A stretch of DNA of 64,000 bases, from assembly GCA_949130495.1 (NCBI GenBank), contig OX422214.1:8288246-8352245 (forward strand), written 5' to 3'. Below the pieces are notes generated by a model. The model did no database searches, had not been told where the DNA came from, and saw nothing but the letters and a program-made list of their open reading frames with translations. The position numbers were made by a program, and so were the translations under genes. The stretch is from Sambucus nigra (Eukaryota; Streptophyta; Magnoliopsida; Dipsacales; Adoxaceae). Positions 51,324 to 63,541 of the stretch are shown here, piece after piece. Numbering within the stretch: position 1 is the stretch's first letter; each line of letters begins with the position of its first letter.

Positions 51324-54053
51324 ATGGTAAAGTCATTGTGGGTTTATCCATTAATCTTCATCATTATCTTGCTACATCAATATACGTATTCTATCTCATC
51401 TTTCTCTTACTCTCAACATAATCATTCTCATTCATGCCCATAAGACCAGAGATTTGCATTGCTTCAATTTAAGCAAACTTTTACCATTGATAGTGTTGCT
51501 TCTGAAGAGAGTGTTGACTTTCATCAAACTTCAAAACCAAAGACCATGTCTTGGAAGAGGGTTACAAATTGCTGAGGCTGGCATGCCTTGCGATTGGAGG
51601 AAGGGTCACATGATTTAGCTGGACTTAAGTTACAGCCAGATGAAGGGAATTATCCCTTTAACGGCACCCTCTTCCAGCTATCTCATCTTAAGAGCCTCAA
51701 CCTCGCACATAATAATTTATATAGCTCTCGGATCTCACATGAATTTGTTGGATTTACTCCGGATTTGACTAATTTTAACCTTCCAGACTCTGCTTTTATA
51801 CGCAAAGTTTCGACAAAAATATCCCATCTTTCGAAACTGGTTTCACTTAATCTCTCTGAGAATCATGAAATTGAAATTGAAAGTTAGAATTTCAAATTGC
51901 TAATTCAAAACTTGACCCAGCTGAGAAAATTTTCTTTTTTCGATATCAGTATCTTTTTAGTTGTACCAGATTTAATCGGCTATTTGAGGTCTTTAGATTA
52001 TCTGAATCTGGAGAATTGAAAAATCTCTTGGTCTATTCCTAAATCGCTCTTAAACCTTACACAAATCACTTATTTGGGAATCTTGGGTAATAATTTTAAC
52101 GGAGAGATCCCATCTACACTTTCAAATCTCAAGCACCTCATTGACATAAGTGTCTCAAAAAATCATCTTGCAAGCCGAATTCCTAATGTTTTTGCTAACC
52201 TCACATCCTTAAGCTCTATCAAACTTAGAGATAACAAATTCAGTGGTCCATTCCTGTCCTTAATTACAAACCTCACACACAAATGGTTACTTTACATCTC
52301 TCAAGTAATTTATTGACGGGTCCTATTCCCTCCAACATAGTTGGGCTTCACAATCTAATTAGTCTTGCATTGAACGATAAATCCTTCAACGGGACATTAC
52401 CTTGTTGGTTGTTCGCTCTTCCACTTTGGAGGACTTAAATCTCAGCTTCAATCGATTTACTGGAGAAGTCCATGAGTTCATATTAACCTCAATAAAATCT
52501 ATTTTATTAAATAACAATGATCTACATGACCCCATTCCTAATTCGATGTCAAAACTTATGAACCTAATTCAATTCGATCTCTCATGGAATAATTTCAAGG
52601 AAACTGTGGCGCTAGACACGCTTTCAAATCTCACAAGCCTTGTTTCCTTACATTTCCAATAATAATATATCTTTAACCACCAATATCAATGTAGACTTCT
52701 TATTCCTCTTTTTTTGGGATTGGCCTCTTGTAAGATAAAGGAGCTCCTATGTTTATCAAAAGGCAGTTCGATGCTCCAGCGTTTTGACCTATCCTATAAC
52801 CAAATTCACGGCCAAATCCCCCCTACTTTTTTATTGTTGCATCAAATATATTCTCTTCAACTTCAATCCAAATTATTTTAGGGACTACTACCTTAATCCA
52901 TCTATAGTTTCATCTATCTTCAAATCCTTGATTTGTCCAATAATAAGTTTTCTGGTACAATTCCATGGTGTTTGGGAAGCTTCAGCAATCTTCTTTGTTA
53001 TTAGATTTACAAATGAATAGATTTCACGGGCCCATTCTAACAACATTTGGTATAAAAGTGAACTCTTTGGAAAATCCCAATATACAAGGAAATAAACTAG
53101 AGGGAACGTTGTCACGATCTTTGGCCAACTACACAGAATTACAAGTTCTTAACCTCGGAAATAATCTAATAAATGATGCATTCCCTCATTGGTTAAGAAC
53201 TGCTCCAAAACTCCAAGTTATTATCTTGAGATATAATAGGTTCCATGGTCCCATAAGTAGCACTTCGAAGACTAATGAGTTTTTATTCAGTAAGCTTCGA
53301 ATAATTGATCTCTCTCACAATATTTTATGAATTTCAAAGCCATAATGAATGTAGAAGAAAATGATATAAAAGAGAGGTACATGGTTTCAGAGGAGAGTTA
53401 CTATAAAATAACTCTGGTAGTGAAAGGAATGGAGATTAACCTAGTGATAATCCCGACTGTCTTGATAACCATTGATTTTTCTAATAAGGAATTTGAAGAT
53501 GAGATTCCAAATTCCATCGAAAATCTAAACTCACTCTGAGTGCTTAACTTATCCCATAACAAACTAACATATCATATTCCTTATGCGTTGGCAAGTCTTT
53601 CCGAGATTGAATCATTAGACATCTTCTCTAACCAATTTGTGGGATAAATTCCTCAACGATTAACATCTTTAACCTTTCTTACGGTATTGAATCTCTCACA
53701 AAATCATCTAGTCAAACCCATACCTCAGGGCAAGAAGTTTTATACTTTTCAAAATGATTCGTATAGTCGGAACTCGGGCTTATGCGACTTTCCACTATAA
53801 AAAATGTAGAGATGGAGAGACACCATATCCACCGATAGTCCAACAGGAAAATGATTCGAATTTTGTGAGTGGATTCATATGGAAGTTTGTGCTGATGGGG
53901 TATAGTTGTAGGACTATGTTTGGATTGGTTATGGGTTACCTCATGTTCTTGACAGGAAGATCGAGATGGTTTATAAAAGTTTTTGAAAATAGATAACACA
54001 AGTATGTAAGGAGAGGTCCTCGATATCCACGAAAAAGAAATTTAGCAATTTAA
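51324..54053 (+). pseudogene. RLP pseudogene, full-length relic (unit B)
   Basis: Collinear with the intact RLP from the start (ATG 51324, signal peptide MVKSLWVYPLIFIIILL) to the last codons (stop 54051-54053). An in-frame TAA at 51441 replaces Tyr in the CPYD motif. The LRRNT Cys pair is destroyed by a TGA and a deletion near 51572, and a TAG replaces Gln at about 51886. About 170-200 bp are missing near 51965 relative to unit A, and further stops and frameshifts follow. LRRs, the island (KITLVVKGMEI), the acidic spacer, the membrane helix (GLVMGYLMFLTG) and part of the tail are still legible. No functional receptor can be made. Confidence 0.93.
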
Positions 54054-55627
54054 TTGGTAAATGATACATAAGTTTTTAAACTATTGTGTTATAATCTCTA
54101 GTGTTGAACTTTATGCATAATTTTTTATTTATTTATTTATAGAATTTATGCATTTACATTATTTTCAAACAGTAAGCTACACCTTTGTCTACTTCTTTTG
54201 TTTTTAAATGAGGACATGTGAAAGAATCCAAACGTAATCACCTTACATTTTATAGGATGCAACGCTTATGCATGTGTAACTGAATCCCTACTAATTACTA
54301 ATGCTTATAGAAGGGATCAGTTAAAAACAGTGAGTTTAGAAAAAGGAAAAATGTTCATATTAAAGAGAAAAAATAGGAACATATAGCAGCTCCGCGAATT
54401 TTGTTTTACCAATTTTCGATGAGAAATAACTAGCTTAGGTAGTTTATAAGAATACTCTCTATGGCACTTGAAAATTTTTTGATCCTTAATCATGGATACA
54501 TTAGCAAGATAATACATATTTTAGATAGATAACCTCAAGAGGAGGATAGAAGATTAAGGATCTTAATTAAAATTATAGTTTCCTTTTTAAATTATTGTTA
54601 GGAATCTTTTAACCCTTGTTTTTTAAATTCTTGCTTATGTTGAAAATTCAGGACTTGAAACCAGTCATTTGCAGTCAAAGACTAATCTAGTTGAAACTAA
54701 ACCAATGATGGTCTACATCAAGAGTCTTACAAAAGAGGAAATCAACTCAAGAAGCCACCTCAACTAGGAATCAAGGGCAATAGTAGCAGTGGAACACCTT
54801 TTTGTGCTGGTGGAATACCTTTATGTATAGTTAGGAACACATTTTTTGCAATTTCCTCTGTTTTGTGTAGTTGGTGAAAGTGCAACACATACGATTTAGT
54901 TGCTTTTATTTTGGTAACTTATATAGCATCAATAAATTTGTGGTTTATACTTATTTCTTGATTCCAACTCACAATTTTTCTTATATATATTCATTGTTGC
55001 ACATTGAACCAAAATAAATAGAAGACAAATGAACAAATAGATAAAATATTGATGTTTAGTTGAAAAAACTGTCATGATTGAATCCCCAACTTCCATTTCT
55101 CTTTAGTATGTAACTTTAAACTAACATAACATTCAACCAACTAAAACTAGTACGATGCATGAGTTCCTCCATGACATTCTTACTAATTAAGTTTGACTTG
55201 CTAAAAAGGTACAATTTCATCAACAAAACCATCAATAACCAAAACCTAAACCACTTCTCTCTTCCCCCATTCCTTTAATTTGATATCTTAATTGAGTTAC
55301 CATTCTAAGCAGCCCAAGAATAATTTGCCTTCCATGAGTACCATAATCAACCTCTATTAATGAAATAAATTCTTGAACTCCTGCATTGTATCTTGGTTTA
55401 GTGTCCAAAAAATAGGTATTATGTTAAAACAGATAAAAGTTATAGAAAATTTGCCCATTGTAAATATTCTTAATTGAGTCAAGTCCACTTGTTTTTTTAC
55501 TTCACAAAAATGAGTTCTTCGGTTAAATCAAACATTTGGATACAGTCCCTTGTGAATAAGATCTTTTAAATGCTGTATATTTACTTTTATGAGATTACAT
55601 ACACCTTGAACCTAATCTAAAGGTATC
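54054..55627. other. RLP 3' flank of unit B
   Basis: Aligns along its length with 12254-13330 and 14533-15045 of unit A, and from about 54940 with unit C. It has no gene, no SINE-like dimer and no ACCCGTTAAC hAT element, confirming both as insertions in unit A. Confidence 0.7.
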
Positions 55628-55694
55628 TAGACCATATCCTCAACTTAACTCAACAAAGCCTTTTCCCAATTATTTGGGGTCGGCTAGATGAATC

Positions 55695-57781
55695 CTATTT
55701 TTCCATTCCATTCCATTCCATTTTGTCCAGTGCAATATCTTCGGTTAAACCATATGATATCATGTCCTTTTTTATAATATCCCACCAAGTTAATTTAGGC
55801 CTACCTCTACCCCTTAGGTTACCATCAATACTAACTAAATCACTCTTCCTTACAGGAGCATCCATTGGTCTACACTTGACGTGTCCAAACCATCTAAGTC
55901 GATTTTCTCTCAATTTATCTTCTATAGGAGCTACTTTTACCGTTTCACGAATTTGTTCATTTTTAATTTTATCCTTTCGAGTTTTACCACAAATCCATCT
56001 TAGCATTCGCATCTCCGTCACACTTATTTTCTGCACATTTTGTTTTTCTTGGTTGCCCAACACTCTGTCCCATATAACATGGCGGGTCTAGTGGACGTTC
56101 TATAAAATTTTTCTTCTAACTCCAAAGGTATACGCCTATCACACAGAACGCCGATCACACTTCTCCACTTAACCCAGCCTGCTCTAATCCTATGCGTAAC
56201 ATCATCACTAATATCTCCATCTTTTTGTATAATCGATCCTAAATAACGAAAATGATAATTTCTAAGTATTTCTTGACCCTCCAATTTCACCACATCTCCA
56301 TTTGTCCTCCTATTACTACTAAAATTACACTCCACATATTCTGTTTTAGTTCTGCTTATTTTAAATCCTCTTGTTTCTAAAGTTTCTCTCCACAATTCCA
56401 ACCTAGCATTTATCCCCATCTTAGTCTCATCGACTAAAACAATATCATCTGCAAATAGCATACACCATGGCACCTCATCTTGTATTTGTCCAGTCAACTC
56501 ATCCATAACAAGAGCAAAGAGATAAGGACTTAATGCTGAACCTTGGTGTAGCCCTACCGTAATTGAAAATTCACTACTTTCTCCAGCTGATGTTCTTACT
56601 ATAGTCATCGCACCATCATACATATCCTTGATCACATCAATATATCTGCGAGTCACTCCTCTTTTATGTAGAACCCACCATATTATATCTCTGGGTATCC
56701 TATCATACGCCTTCTCCAAATCTATAAAAATCATATGAAGATCCTTCTTTTTCTCTCTATACCTCTCCATTAATCTCCTCAATAAATAGATTGCTTCCAT
56801 TGTTGACCTCCCAGGCATAAACCCAAATTGATTCTCAGATACTGTTGTCTTCAATCTCAATTTATATTCAATCACTTTCTCCCAAAGTTTCATTGTATGA
56901 CTCATTAACTTAATACCACGATAATTTGAACAACTTTGTATGTCCCCTTTATTTTTATAAATAGGTACTAAAATACTTTTTCTCCATTTATCGGGCATCC
57001 TATTAGTCATTAAAATTCTATTAAATAATTTTGTAAGCCATGATACTCCATCCTCCCCTAAGCACTTCCAAACCTCAATAGGGATACCATCTGGTCCTAA
57101 AGCCTTCCCTGTTTTCATCTTTTTTAGAGCAATCCTAACCTCTGTTGTCCTAATTCTACGAAAAAATATATCTTCTCGAGTCTCCCTAAGTTCCTCTATA
57201 TCTAATCTACTCCCATTATCTCCATTTAATAACCTCTCAAAGTAGTTTTTCCATCTTTCCATAATTTCATCATCTTTGACTAGGACTCTCGAATCATCAC
57301 TTTCGATGCACTTAACGTTATTAAAATCTTTTGTTTTCCTATCCCTAAGTTTAGCAAGCTTATAAATACTTTTTTCCCCTTCTTGTGTTCCTAATTTTGT
57401 ATAAAGATCATCATACGCTTTTAACTTAGCATCTCTTACCACTTTCTTAACTTCCTTTTTAGCCCATTTATATTTCTCAAAGTTCTCTTCATTTCTATTT
57501 GTTTGCCATGTTTTATAGCACTCCCTTTTAATTTTTACTATATTCTGTACTTCTTCATTCCACCACCAAGTTTCTTTAGACTGTGGCCCTTTGCCTTTTG
57601 ATTCTCCAAGAATTTCTTTTGATATTGTCCTAATGCATGTGGCCATCTTATTCCACATTATGTTAGTTTCTTCTTCACTATTCCATGTTGCTTCATTCAA
57701 TACTTTATCTTTAAATAGTTCTAATTTCTCTCCTTTTAAATTCCACCACCTAGTTCGTGGGTTAAGTTTCACTTTTTGCAC
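55695..57781 (-). pseudogene. LINE reverse transcriptase, frameshifted
   Basis: The first part (57781-56024) encodes KVKLNPRTRWWNLKGEK, then fingers and palm with GKALGPDGIPIEVWK, LVPIYKNKGD, NYRGIKLMSHTMKL, RLMERYREKKKDLHMIFIDL, LHQGSALSPYLFALVMDEL and CMLFADDIVLVDE (catalytic ADD intact). At about 56050 an insertion or deletion in an A-run ends the frame after ECWATKK. The thumb continues in another frame (56063-55695) with MRMLRWICGKTRKDKI, APIEDKLRENRLRWFGHV and RGRPKLTWW. Its last codons repeat GGAATG, a short microsatellite at 55702-55724. The domain primes cDNA synthesis at the nicked target. Confidence 0.88.
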
Positions 57782-58762
57782 TCATGATTGATTTTTAATA
57801 TTTATATCCAACACCATTATCCTATGTTGTGAGGTTAATCTCTCTCCCGGGATAATCTTATAATCTTTACACGTTAATCGGTCTCCTTTCCTAGTATTAA
57901 AAAATTCTATTTGGCACTTATGTGTTCCACTTTTATATGTTATTAAGTGTTCAAGCCTCTTTTTAAAACATGTATTTACTAATACAAAATCATAAGCCAT
58001 CGCAAAATCTAAGATAGACTCTCCCCCGTCGTTCCTATCTCCAAAACCATGTCCTCCATGCACTATCTCATATCCTACACGATCTTCTCCTACATGGCCA
58101 TTAAAATATCCACCTATATAGATTTTCTCACCTAGGGGTATTTCTTGAATTAGTTCATCCATTTGTTCCCAAAATTTTACTTTAGTGTTCTCATCTAATC
58201 CTACTTGAGGTGCATAAGCACTAACAATATTAATTATGTTTTCACCTAATACCAATTTTACAAGTATAAGTCTATCACCTTTCCTAATATCGGTTACGAT
58301 ATCGTCCTTAAAGTTTTTATCTACTATTATTCCAACTCCGTTCTTATTTCTATGTTTTCCTGTATAATATAATTTAAATCTTGTATTTTCTATTTCTCTA
58401 GCTTTCTCACCGACCCATTTAGTTTCTTGTAAACAAGCTATGTTAACTTTTCTTCTTATCATGGTATCTACTAACTCCATCCCTTTTCCTGTCATAGTCC
58501 CTATGTTCCAAGTCGCTAACCTAAGTCTAGTATCTTGGACTAGCTTCTTTACCCGCACACGTCCAGCTTGTTGCAGGAACCCTTGCGTATTTATCGTCGC
58601 ATCCGGGCGCCGATGTGACACCCCTTGCCTATTTTTCGAGACACCCGGTGGCAGGCGCAACGCCCCTTGCCTATTTTTCGAGACGCCCGGTGGCAGGCGC
58701 AACACATCGCTTAAAGGGAATGCCCTAGCATTAGCACATATATTCATAGGATTCATGTTCAT
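57782..58762 (-). pseudogene. LINE endonuclease (EEP) region
   Basis: A 326-residue frame. The N-terminus includes a 14-residue tandem repeat (LPPGVSKNRQG). The endonuclease/exonuclease/phosphatase domain follows: LRLATWNIGTMTGKG, IACLQETKWVG, YTGKHRNKNGVGIIVD, IVSAYAPQVGLDE, then GGYFNGHVG, where the usual Asp of the GD(F/L)NGH motif is Tyr. TGA at 57782-57784 ends the frame, probably from CGA by C-to-T change, because the reverse transcriptase continues in the same frame. The enzyme would nick target DNA; the Asp-to-Tyr change should cripple it. Similar frames are often mislabelled as craniofacial development protein 2-like. Confidence 0.85.
58621..58704 (-). repeat. Two 42-bp tandem repeats in the LINE ORF
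   Basis: 58621-58662 and 58663-58704 are nearly identical 42-bp units. They encode the 14-residue repeat with LPPGVSKNRQG, and a third degenerate unit (RRPDATINTQG) precedes TATA-free sequence at 58570-58618. The unit length is a multiple of three, so the frame is kept. Confidence 0.85.
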
Positions 58763-58895
58763 AAGGATTTGATAAAGTTTTACGCTGGCAGTCAGCTACC
58801 TAACGAAACCCTCCTCCTTTTTCCGGGCTTGGGACCGGCAGTGTCAAAAAAATAAGAAGTTAAGCACGACACATGCGGAGTTTAGACCATATCCT

Positions 58896-59728
58896 AATAA
58901 ATATATTTTAACTTTTTATGAAACTTATGCTTTTCCAGGGATCTAATTGTGAAAAATGTAAAGACTTATTGTTTTAGTAGAAAACATAATAAATATTTCG
59001 GATATCATTACTTGATAAGTTCTTAACATGACCCTAATTACTTTAAGTTCCCAATTATTCAACTACTTTCCCTATAGTTTTGTATTTGTGTGAAGAGAGC
59101 ACCATTGTCACCTTTATTAAGTTGAGAGTATATGTTGATTCAAATTCTAATAGTATAAGGAAAATAGGATCCTTTTGGACAAGACACGCGTATTTTTTTA
59201 CACAATTGTTCACAAAGTCAGAGTTCAGGTCTGTTGCATATATTTAATGTCTTATTTCCTTCTGTTCTATTAAATTACATAATAGTCTTATACTTTGGTG
59301 GATTTTTTCTCCCCTAAAAACAATGCAATATTTAATGAGTCAGTTCAAACAAATGAGTTGGGTCGAAAATATTCACCAACTTATGTTTTATGAGAATTCA
59401 ACAACAAGATGATTGGTTATCCGTTTGCTTTATGTAATTTTTTACACTTTAATCTTTTTGTCATGTATTTTGAAACTACTATCAGATTGCCATGGCGTAT
59501 TTTATATTGTATATAAGTTGCTTTTGATCTTCAACCAATCAAGATATGGATAGAAAATGGCATGAAATATTCTAGGGGTTGCCTATTACTCAATAATGAA
59601 AAAAATATGTTTGATCCAAGACCCTAACAACTTAGTTCTCCTTATCAAGCAAAACTATGCAGGAATGGTAATGTAAATATCTTTGGTTAGATCCTAACTA
59701 ACCCTGCTTCTCATCATACACCTTGTAG
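58896..59728. other. Shared intergenic flank of unit B
   Basis: Aligns with about 15050-15900 of unit A. No gene was seen. It ends in CCTTGTAG just before the POWERDRESS-like fragment. Confidence 0.6.
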
Positions 59729-60299
59729 TAATAAACACGAGAATGATGATAAGGTCTGTCAACACTCCAAATTAAGTGGTGAATCCTCTTTTAACATGAA
59801 ATTCAAAGTAGATATAAAATCATCTCTGTCAAAATCAACCGTAATAATAATTTTGATCTTGAGGATGTTCCGGTAAAGAGTAGTTATGGTTACTATCGTA
59901 GGAATATAATACAACCATGATTTCCTTCTATTCCTCACTCTGCTATCTTGTTGGCTAAATACCCAACTGCATTTAATAATTACCCGACGCCTTCATCCAA
60001 TATACAACAACAACACCCATTACCTTCACTTGTAAAACTATAATAATAGAATTCTAATGGTGTATCGGTTTGCCAAAAAAGGAACAGAGATGTTGCCAAA
60101 GTGCTTCCTTTTACAATAGATATAAAGCAGTGTCAGGACAAATTATTCTCTCATATGCAAAGATAAAGTGAGATACGTGTTATGGGGAGAGGAGGGGGGA
60201 TTTCGAACCCTGTGGCAGCCATCAAAATGTATTATGCTAAAACTGAACGATACAGAGAGGAGAAATCTTGGAAAGATAAAGAGAAGATAGGCATGCAGT
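59729..60299 (+). pseudogene. POWERDRESS-like C-terminal exon remnant (copy B)
   Basis: Collinear with 15902-16452 but more decayed. The first part (NMKFKVDIKSSLS) is legible, then frames break. One frame near 60192-60290 still reads GGISNPVAAIKMYYAKTERYREEKSWKDK, the conserved C-terminal motif. The terminal stop seen in copy A (TAG) is CAG here, so no natural end remains. It follows the RLP pseudogene at the same relative place as in unit A. Confidence 0.62.
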
Positions 60300-60717
60300 G
60301 GAAAACTCAAAAAGGGCCTCTTAGAGGAGGCTTCGGTGCAAATTATCACTCTTTTATGCACTGTATAATAGTTTTTGTAAGTTAAAACCAACAATGATAG
60401 ATCAATGGGCACTTGTTAGTTTTTCAACCTTTTTATCCAAAGATTCTTAAATGATTGTACTACTACAGCCAATTTTTTTATTTATTTGAGATGATAGAAC
60501 AATCATTGTGAATATTTTAGTCGTGGTAGTTGTGGGGGGTGGGGACTTTTCATTTCATGTGTCCTATCGTTTTCTTTAGATGTGCTTAAAAGTCATTTGA
60601 AGGGAAAATAGCATAGACGGATCACCAAAGTACCAAAATGTTCTTAAATGATTTCAAAACCTAACATATGGTTTATTTATGTTTCTTATATTTGACTATT
60701 TTTCTTTATTACTGTAT
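60300..60717. other. Flank after the POWERDRESS-like fragment, left part
   Basis: Aligns with about 16455-16850. No gene was seen. Confidence 0.5.
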
Positions 60718-60722
60718 ATTAG

Positions 60723-62480
60723 TGATGTGTTTTGTTATATGTAGCGACATGTAGCGAATGATTGTGCTACCGGGAGAAGACTATATTTTATTTTGTATTT
60801 TAGTTTGGGGTAATATTATCATTTCCTTTTATTTTTAGTCTTTAATTGGTCTCCAAGCATGTTTGGGGCTAATTAGTCATTTTTAGTTATTAGTTGTCCT
60901 TTTTAGTTTTTTGGGTCATTACATGGTTACCAAGTAATTTTTCTCCTATAAATAGGCCCTTCGCATTCATTTGTAATTACAATTGAATATTGAGAAAGAG
61001 AATATAAAGAGAGAAAGAAATCCATTTTCTTTGTTTAGTTTTATATGTTGTTGACGGTGGTGTTGTGTAGTTATAATAATAACGCTTTCATATTCATAGA
61101 TTCACATCAATTTGTCATCATAGTTATGTTTTTCTTAGTGTTCGTTATGGTATATGAAGTGGGTATCGAGTTATTATTCCAACTTAATCAACCCTTCAAT
61201 TATTAGATTGATAAATGTCCAAATAGGAATCGGGTGGATGGAAAACCTAGATTCCATCACTGCTAGTAGGGGCGATACCAACCCTTTTTGCCACCACTTT
61301 TTCACCCTTGACCACCTCATCTTCCTCCACCATCACCTGATCCTGCCGCAACACAACCTCCACTACACTCTAAAATACACCCCCATCTTCTTCCCCAATG
61401 TCCTTTATTGCCCTAAACCAAACCCCACCACCCCCAAACCCTAACCCCTCAAGTGTAATCCTAATCTGACATAACCGCTTTTAACCCTATTTTAATCATG
61501 TCTCCACTCATCCACACCCAACCATAATCAAACCCGATAAAAAATGGACCTGCCCTTCTTTGACCCGATCCCCTACCTCCTATTTGACCTCAAATCCGAT
61601 AAAAATTGGCGTAATGACTTATTTTTGATACAACTTAAGACTTACAGGAAAAATGAGTCCCACTTATGATCCATTTTCTATTATTTTCCATTTTTAGGTC
61701 TGACCTTTCGAAATGTCGTCGCCTTCACTCCGCTTATTTTGCCATCGTACTCACAAAGGTGCGGTCATTGAAGTTTCCATCCGATTAGATTCAAGGGTCC
61801 ACCAAGCCAAGTTGCAATTGTGTGCTCATGATGTAGAGAAGGCGGATATGGTCGTCAGTTTCTGGTTGCTCGGATATTATAGGGAACATTGCCGAAACTT
61901 GGGTATATTAGACCCGTTATTGATGAGGTTCATACGCTTGGGACTAATTAAAGTTTGGACAACCCACTTTTGGTTGATTTTTATCGGGGTTCGAAATTTT
62001 TTGAAGATTATATCACGTGACATTTATGAGTCACCATACACGCTCGAGGACGAGATTTTCGAAGACGAGGAGAATGATGTATTTTATTATACGTAGCGAC
62101 ATGTAGCGCGTGGTTGTGATCCCGGGAGAAGACTATCTTTTATTATGTTTTTTAGTTCAGGCTAATATTGTCATTTCCTTTTATTTTCTAGTCTTTAATC
62201 GATCTCTAAGCATGTTTGGGGCTAATTAGTCATTTTTAGTTATTAGTCGTCCTTTTTAGTCTTTTGGGTCATTTCTTGGTTACCAAGTAATTTTTCTCCT
62301 AGAAATAGGCCCTTCGCATTCATTTGTAATTATACTTGAATATTGAGAAAGATAATCTAAAGAGAGAAAGAAAGCCATTTTCTTAGTTTAGTTTTATTTA
62401 TTATTGTTGTTAGTGTTGTGTAGTTAGTAGTTAATGTGTAGTTGTAATAATAACGCTTCCGTATTCATAGATTCATATTT
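60723..62480 (+). mobile_element. TRIM-like non-autonomous LTR element
   Basis: LTRs lie at 60723-61109 (387 bp; TGATGT...ACATCA) and 62075-62480 (406 bp; last bases decayed). The 5-bp target duplication ATTAG (60718-60722 and 62481-62485) is confirmed by the empty site in unit A near 16850. The primer-binding region (TTTGTCATCATAG) is a degenerate tRNA-Met-type site. A purine tract (GAAGACGAGGAGAA) precedes the right LTR. The 965-bp interior has a small frame (61713-62096) running into the right LTR, with no recognisable retroelement domain. The LTRs share TATAAATAGGCCC-like sequence, a probable promoter. LTR divergence is visibly higher than in the chromovirus. Confidence 0.85.
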
Positions 62481-62485
62481 ATTAG

Positions 62486-62940
62486 TGTCTTAGTTTGAGA
62501 AGATTAGATGTCATTTCGGTGATAAATTCTTTGTCTCGGGCTTTGTTTTGAATTACATTAACTGTTACATTGCAGTAAGTTTGCACATATATTTTAGATT
62601 ACCATGTCCATTTTGCAATTTCTCCTCAAGGACCAGTTGATTGTGGAACTCAGTGCATGTATTTTTTTGTTATTATTATTATTATTATTATTATTGATGA
62701 TGTTGTTGTTGTTATTTTTGATGCTATTGTTTGTAAGTGATTATTTTTCTTTATTGTCCTGGTTTAAATTTTCATTTCTATGACTATAGTTTCTTTAAGT
62801 ATAAGTTGTGTATTAGATTGTTCTAAGAGTAATTATACATATAGTTGATTGTTTGAATTACCTAAATTTATATTGAACAAATTTTCCTAGTAAATCATTA
62901 AATCTCAATTTTAAACTAACATATAATCATTGTATTTTGG
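62486..62940. other. Flank after the POWERDRESS-like fragment, right part
   Basis: Aligns with 16850-17240 of unit A. It includes an ATT/GTT microsatellite (about 62668-62720) expanded differently from unit A (about 17030-17066). This is the right end of unit B. Confidence 0.6.
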
Positions 62941-63541
62941 TAATAACCAAACAACTTTAAAGTATAAAACTACCAAATGAGAAATGATGGAAAAAAGAAA
63001 ATGAATGAGGGAAAATAATTGAGGTAATTTATTGCAAGAATGTAATGTTAGCCCATGTAATATTACAAAATTTAAGTATATGACTCTTCCAAATGCAATT
63101 AAATCTATATTATCTTATTGGAGGCATACTCCCTTCTAAGCTTAATATACTATCTAATGCCTCACCAATTTGAAAATTCCATAAGATTAGGTTTTGTGAT
63201 ATCTATGGGATTCTTGTAGATCGTTTTTACTCAACACGTGTTCATTTTGTAAGATGATCATTCAAAATCAATATTTATAATAAACAAATCAAGTTTGATC
63301 ATATTTTTAAACTCATTATTAGCTTACTGAATTTGGGTGGAACTAGACTTGATTAACCCAAAACATATTAAGATATGATAAATAAAAAAATCAAGCTTAC
63401 ATGAGTTTGCGTATGATGACTTTATTTGATGCTCAATCAAGGTGACTTACAAGATAAATAAGTCAATCGTCAACTTCATATAAAGTTTGTTAGGATTTTC
63501 ACTCTGAACTTGAGCGATCTACTACTTCATTTGGTCCATAT
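62941..63541. other. Unassigned DNA with a dispersed repeat
   Basis: 63135-63185 is the inverse of the repeat near 26764-26800 (TTGGTGAGGCATT word). Nothing else was recognised. Confidence 0.4.

Larger units (their letters stand above)
55641..58882 (-). mobile_element. RTE-type LINE, near full length
   Basis: The 3242-bp element is read on the minus strand. Its exact 13-bp target duplication TAGACCATATCCT lies at 55628-55640 and 58883-58895. Units A (about 15050) and C (about 26460) show the empty site. One ORF carries an apurinic-like endonuclease followed by reverse transcriptase, without RNase H, as in RTE elements. The 3' end is a short GTTGAGTTAAGTTG-type tail rather than poly(A). Lesions: in-frame TGA between endonuclease and reverse transcriptase (57782-57784), a frameshift in an A-run near 56050, and a missense in the endonuclease. 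The perfect target duplication suggests a fairly recent insertion. Confidence 0.93.

Noticed and set aside
51588..53996. Several short separate LRR genes in a row
   Set aside because: They are successive frames of one RLP pseudogene broken by stops and frameshifts, collinear with the intact paralogue.
55723..56091. Plus-strand ORF of 122 residues
   Set aside because: Antisense shadow of the LINE reverse transcriptase thumb region.
57782..58762. Host gene similar to craniofacial development protein 2
   Set aside because: The endonuclease domain is in frame with a LINE reverse transcriptase and lies within a 13-bp target duplication, so it belongs to the RTE element.
61713..62096. Novel 127-residue host protein
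   Set aside because: It runs from the interior of a TRIM-like element through the polypurine tract into the right LTR, so it is a chance or vestigial element frame.
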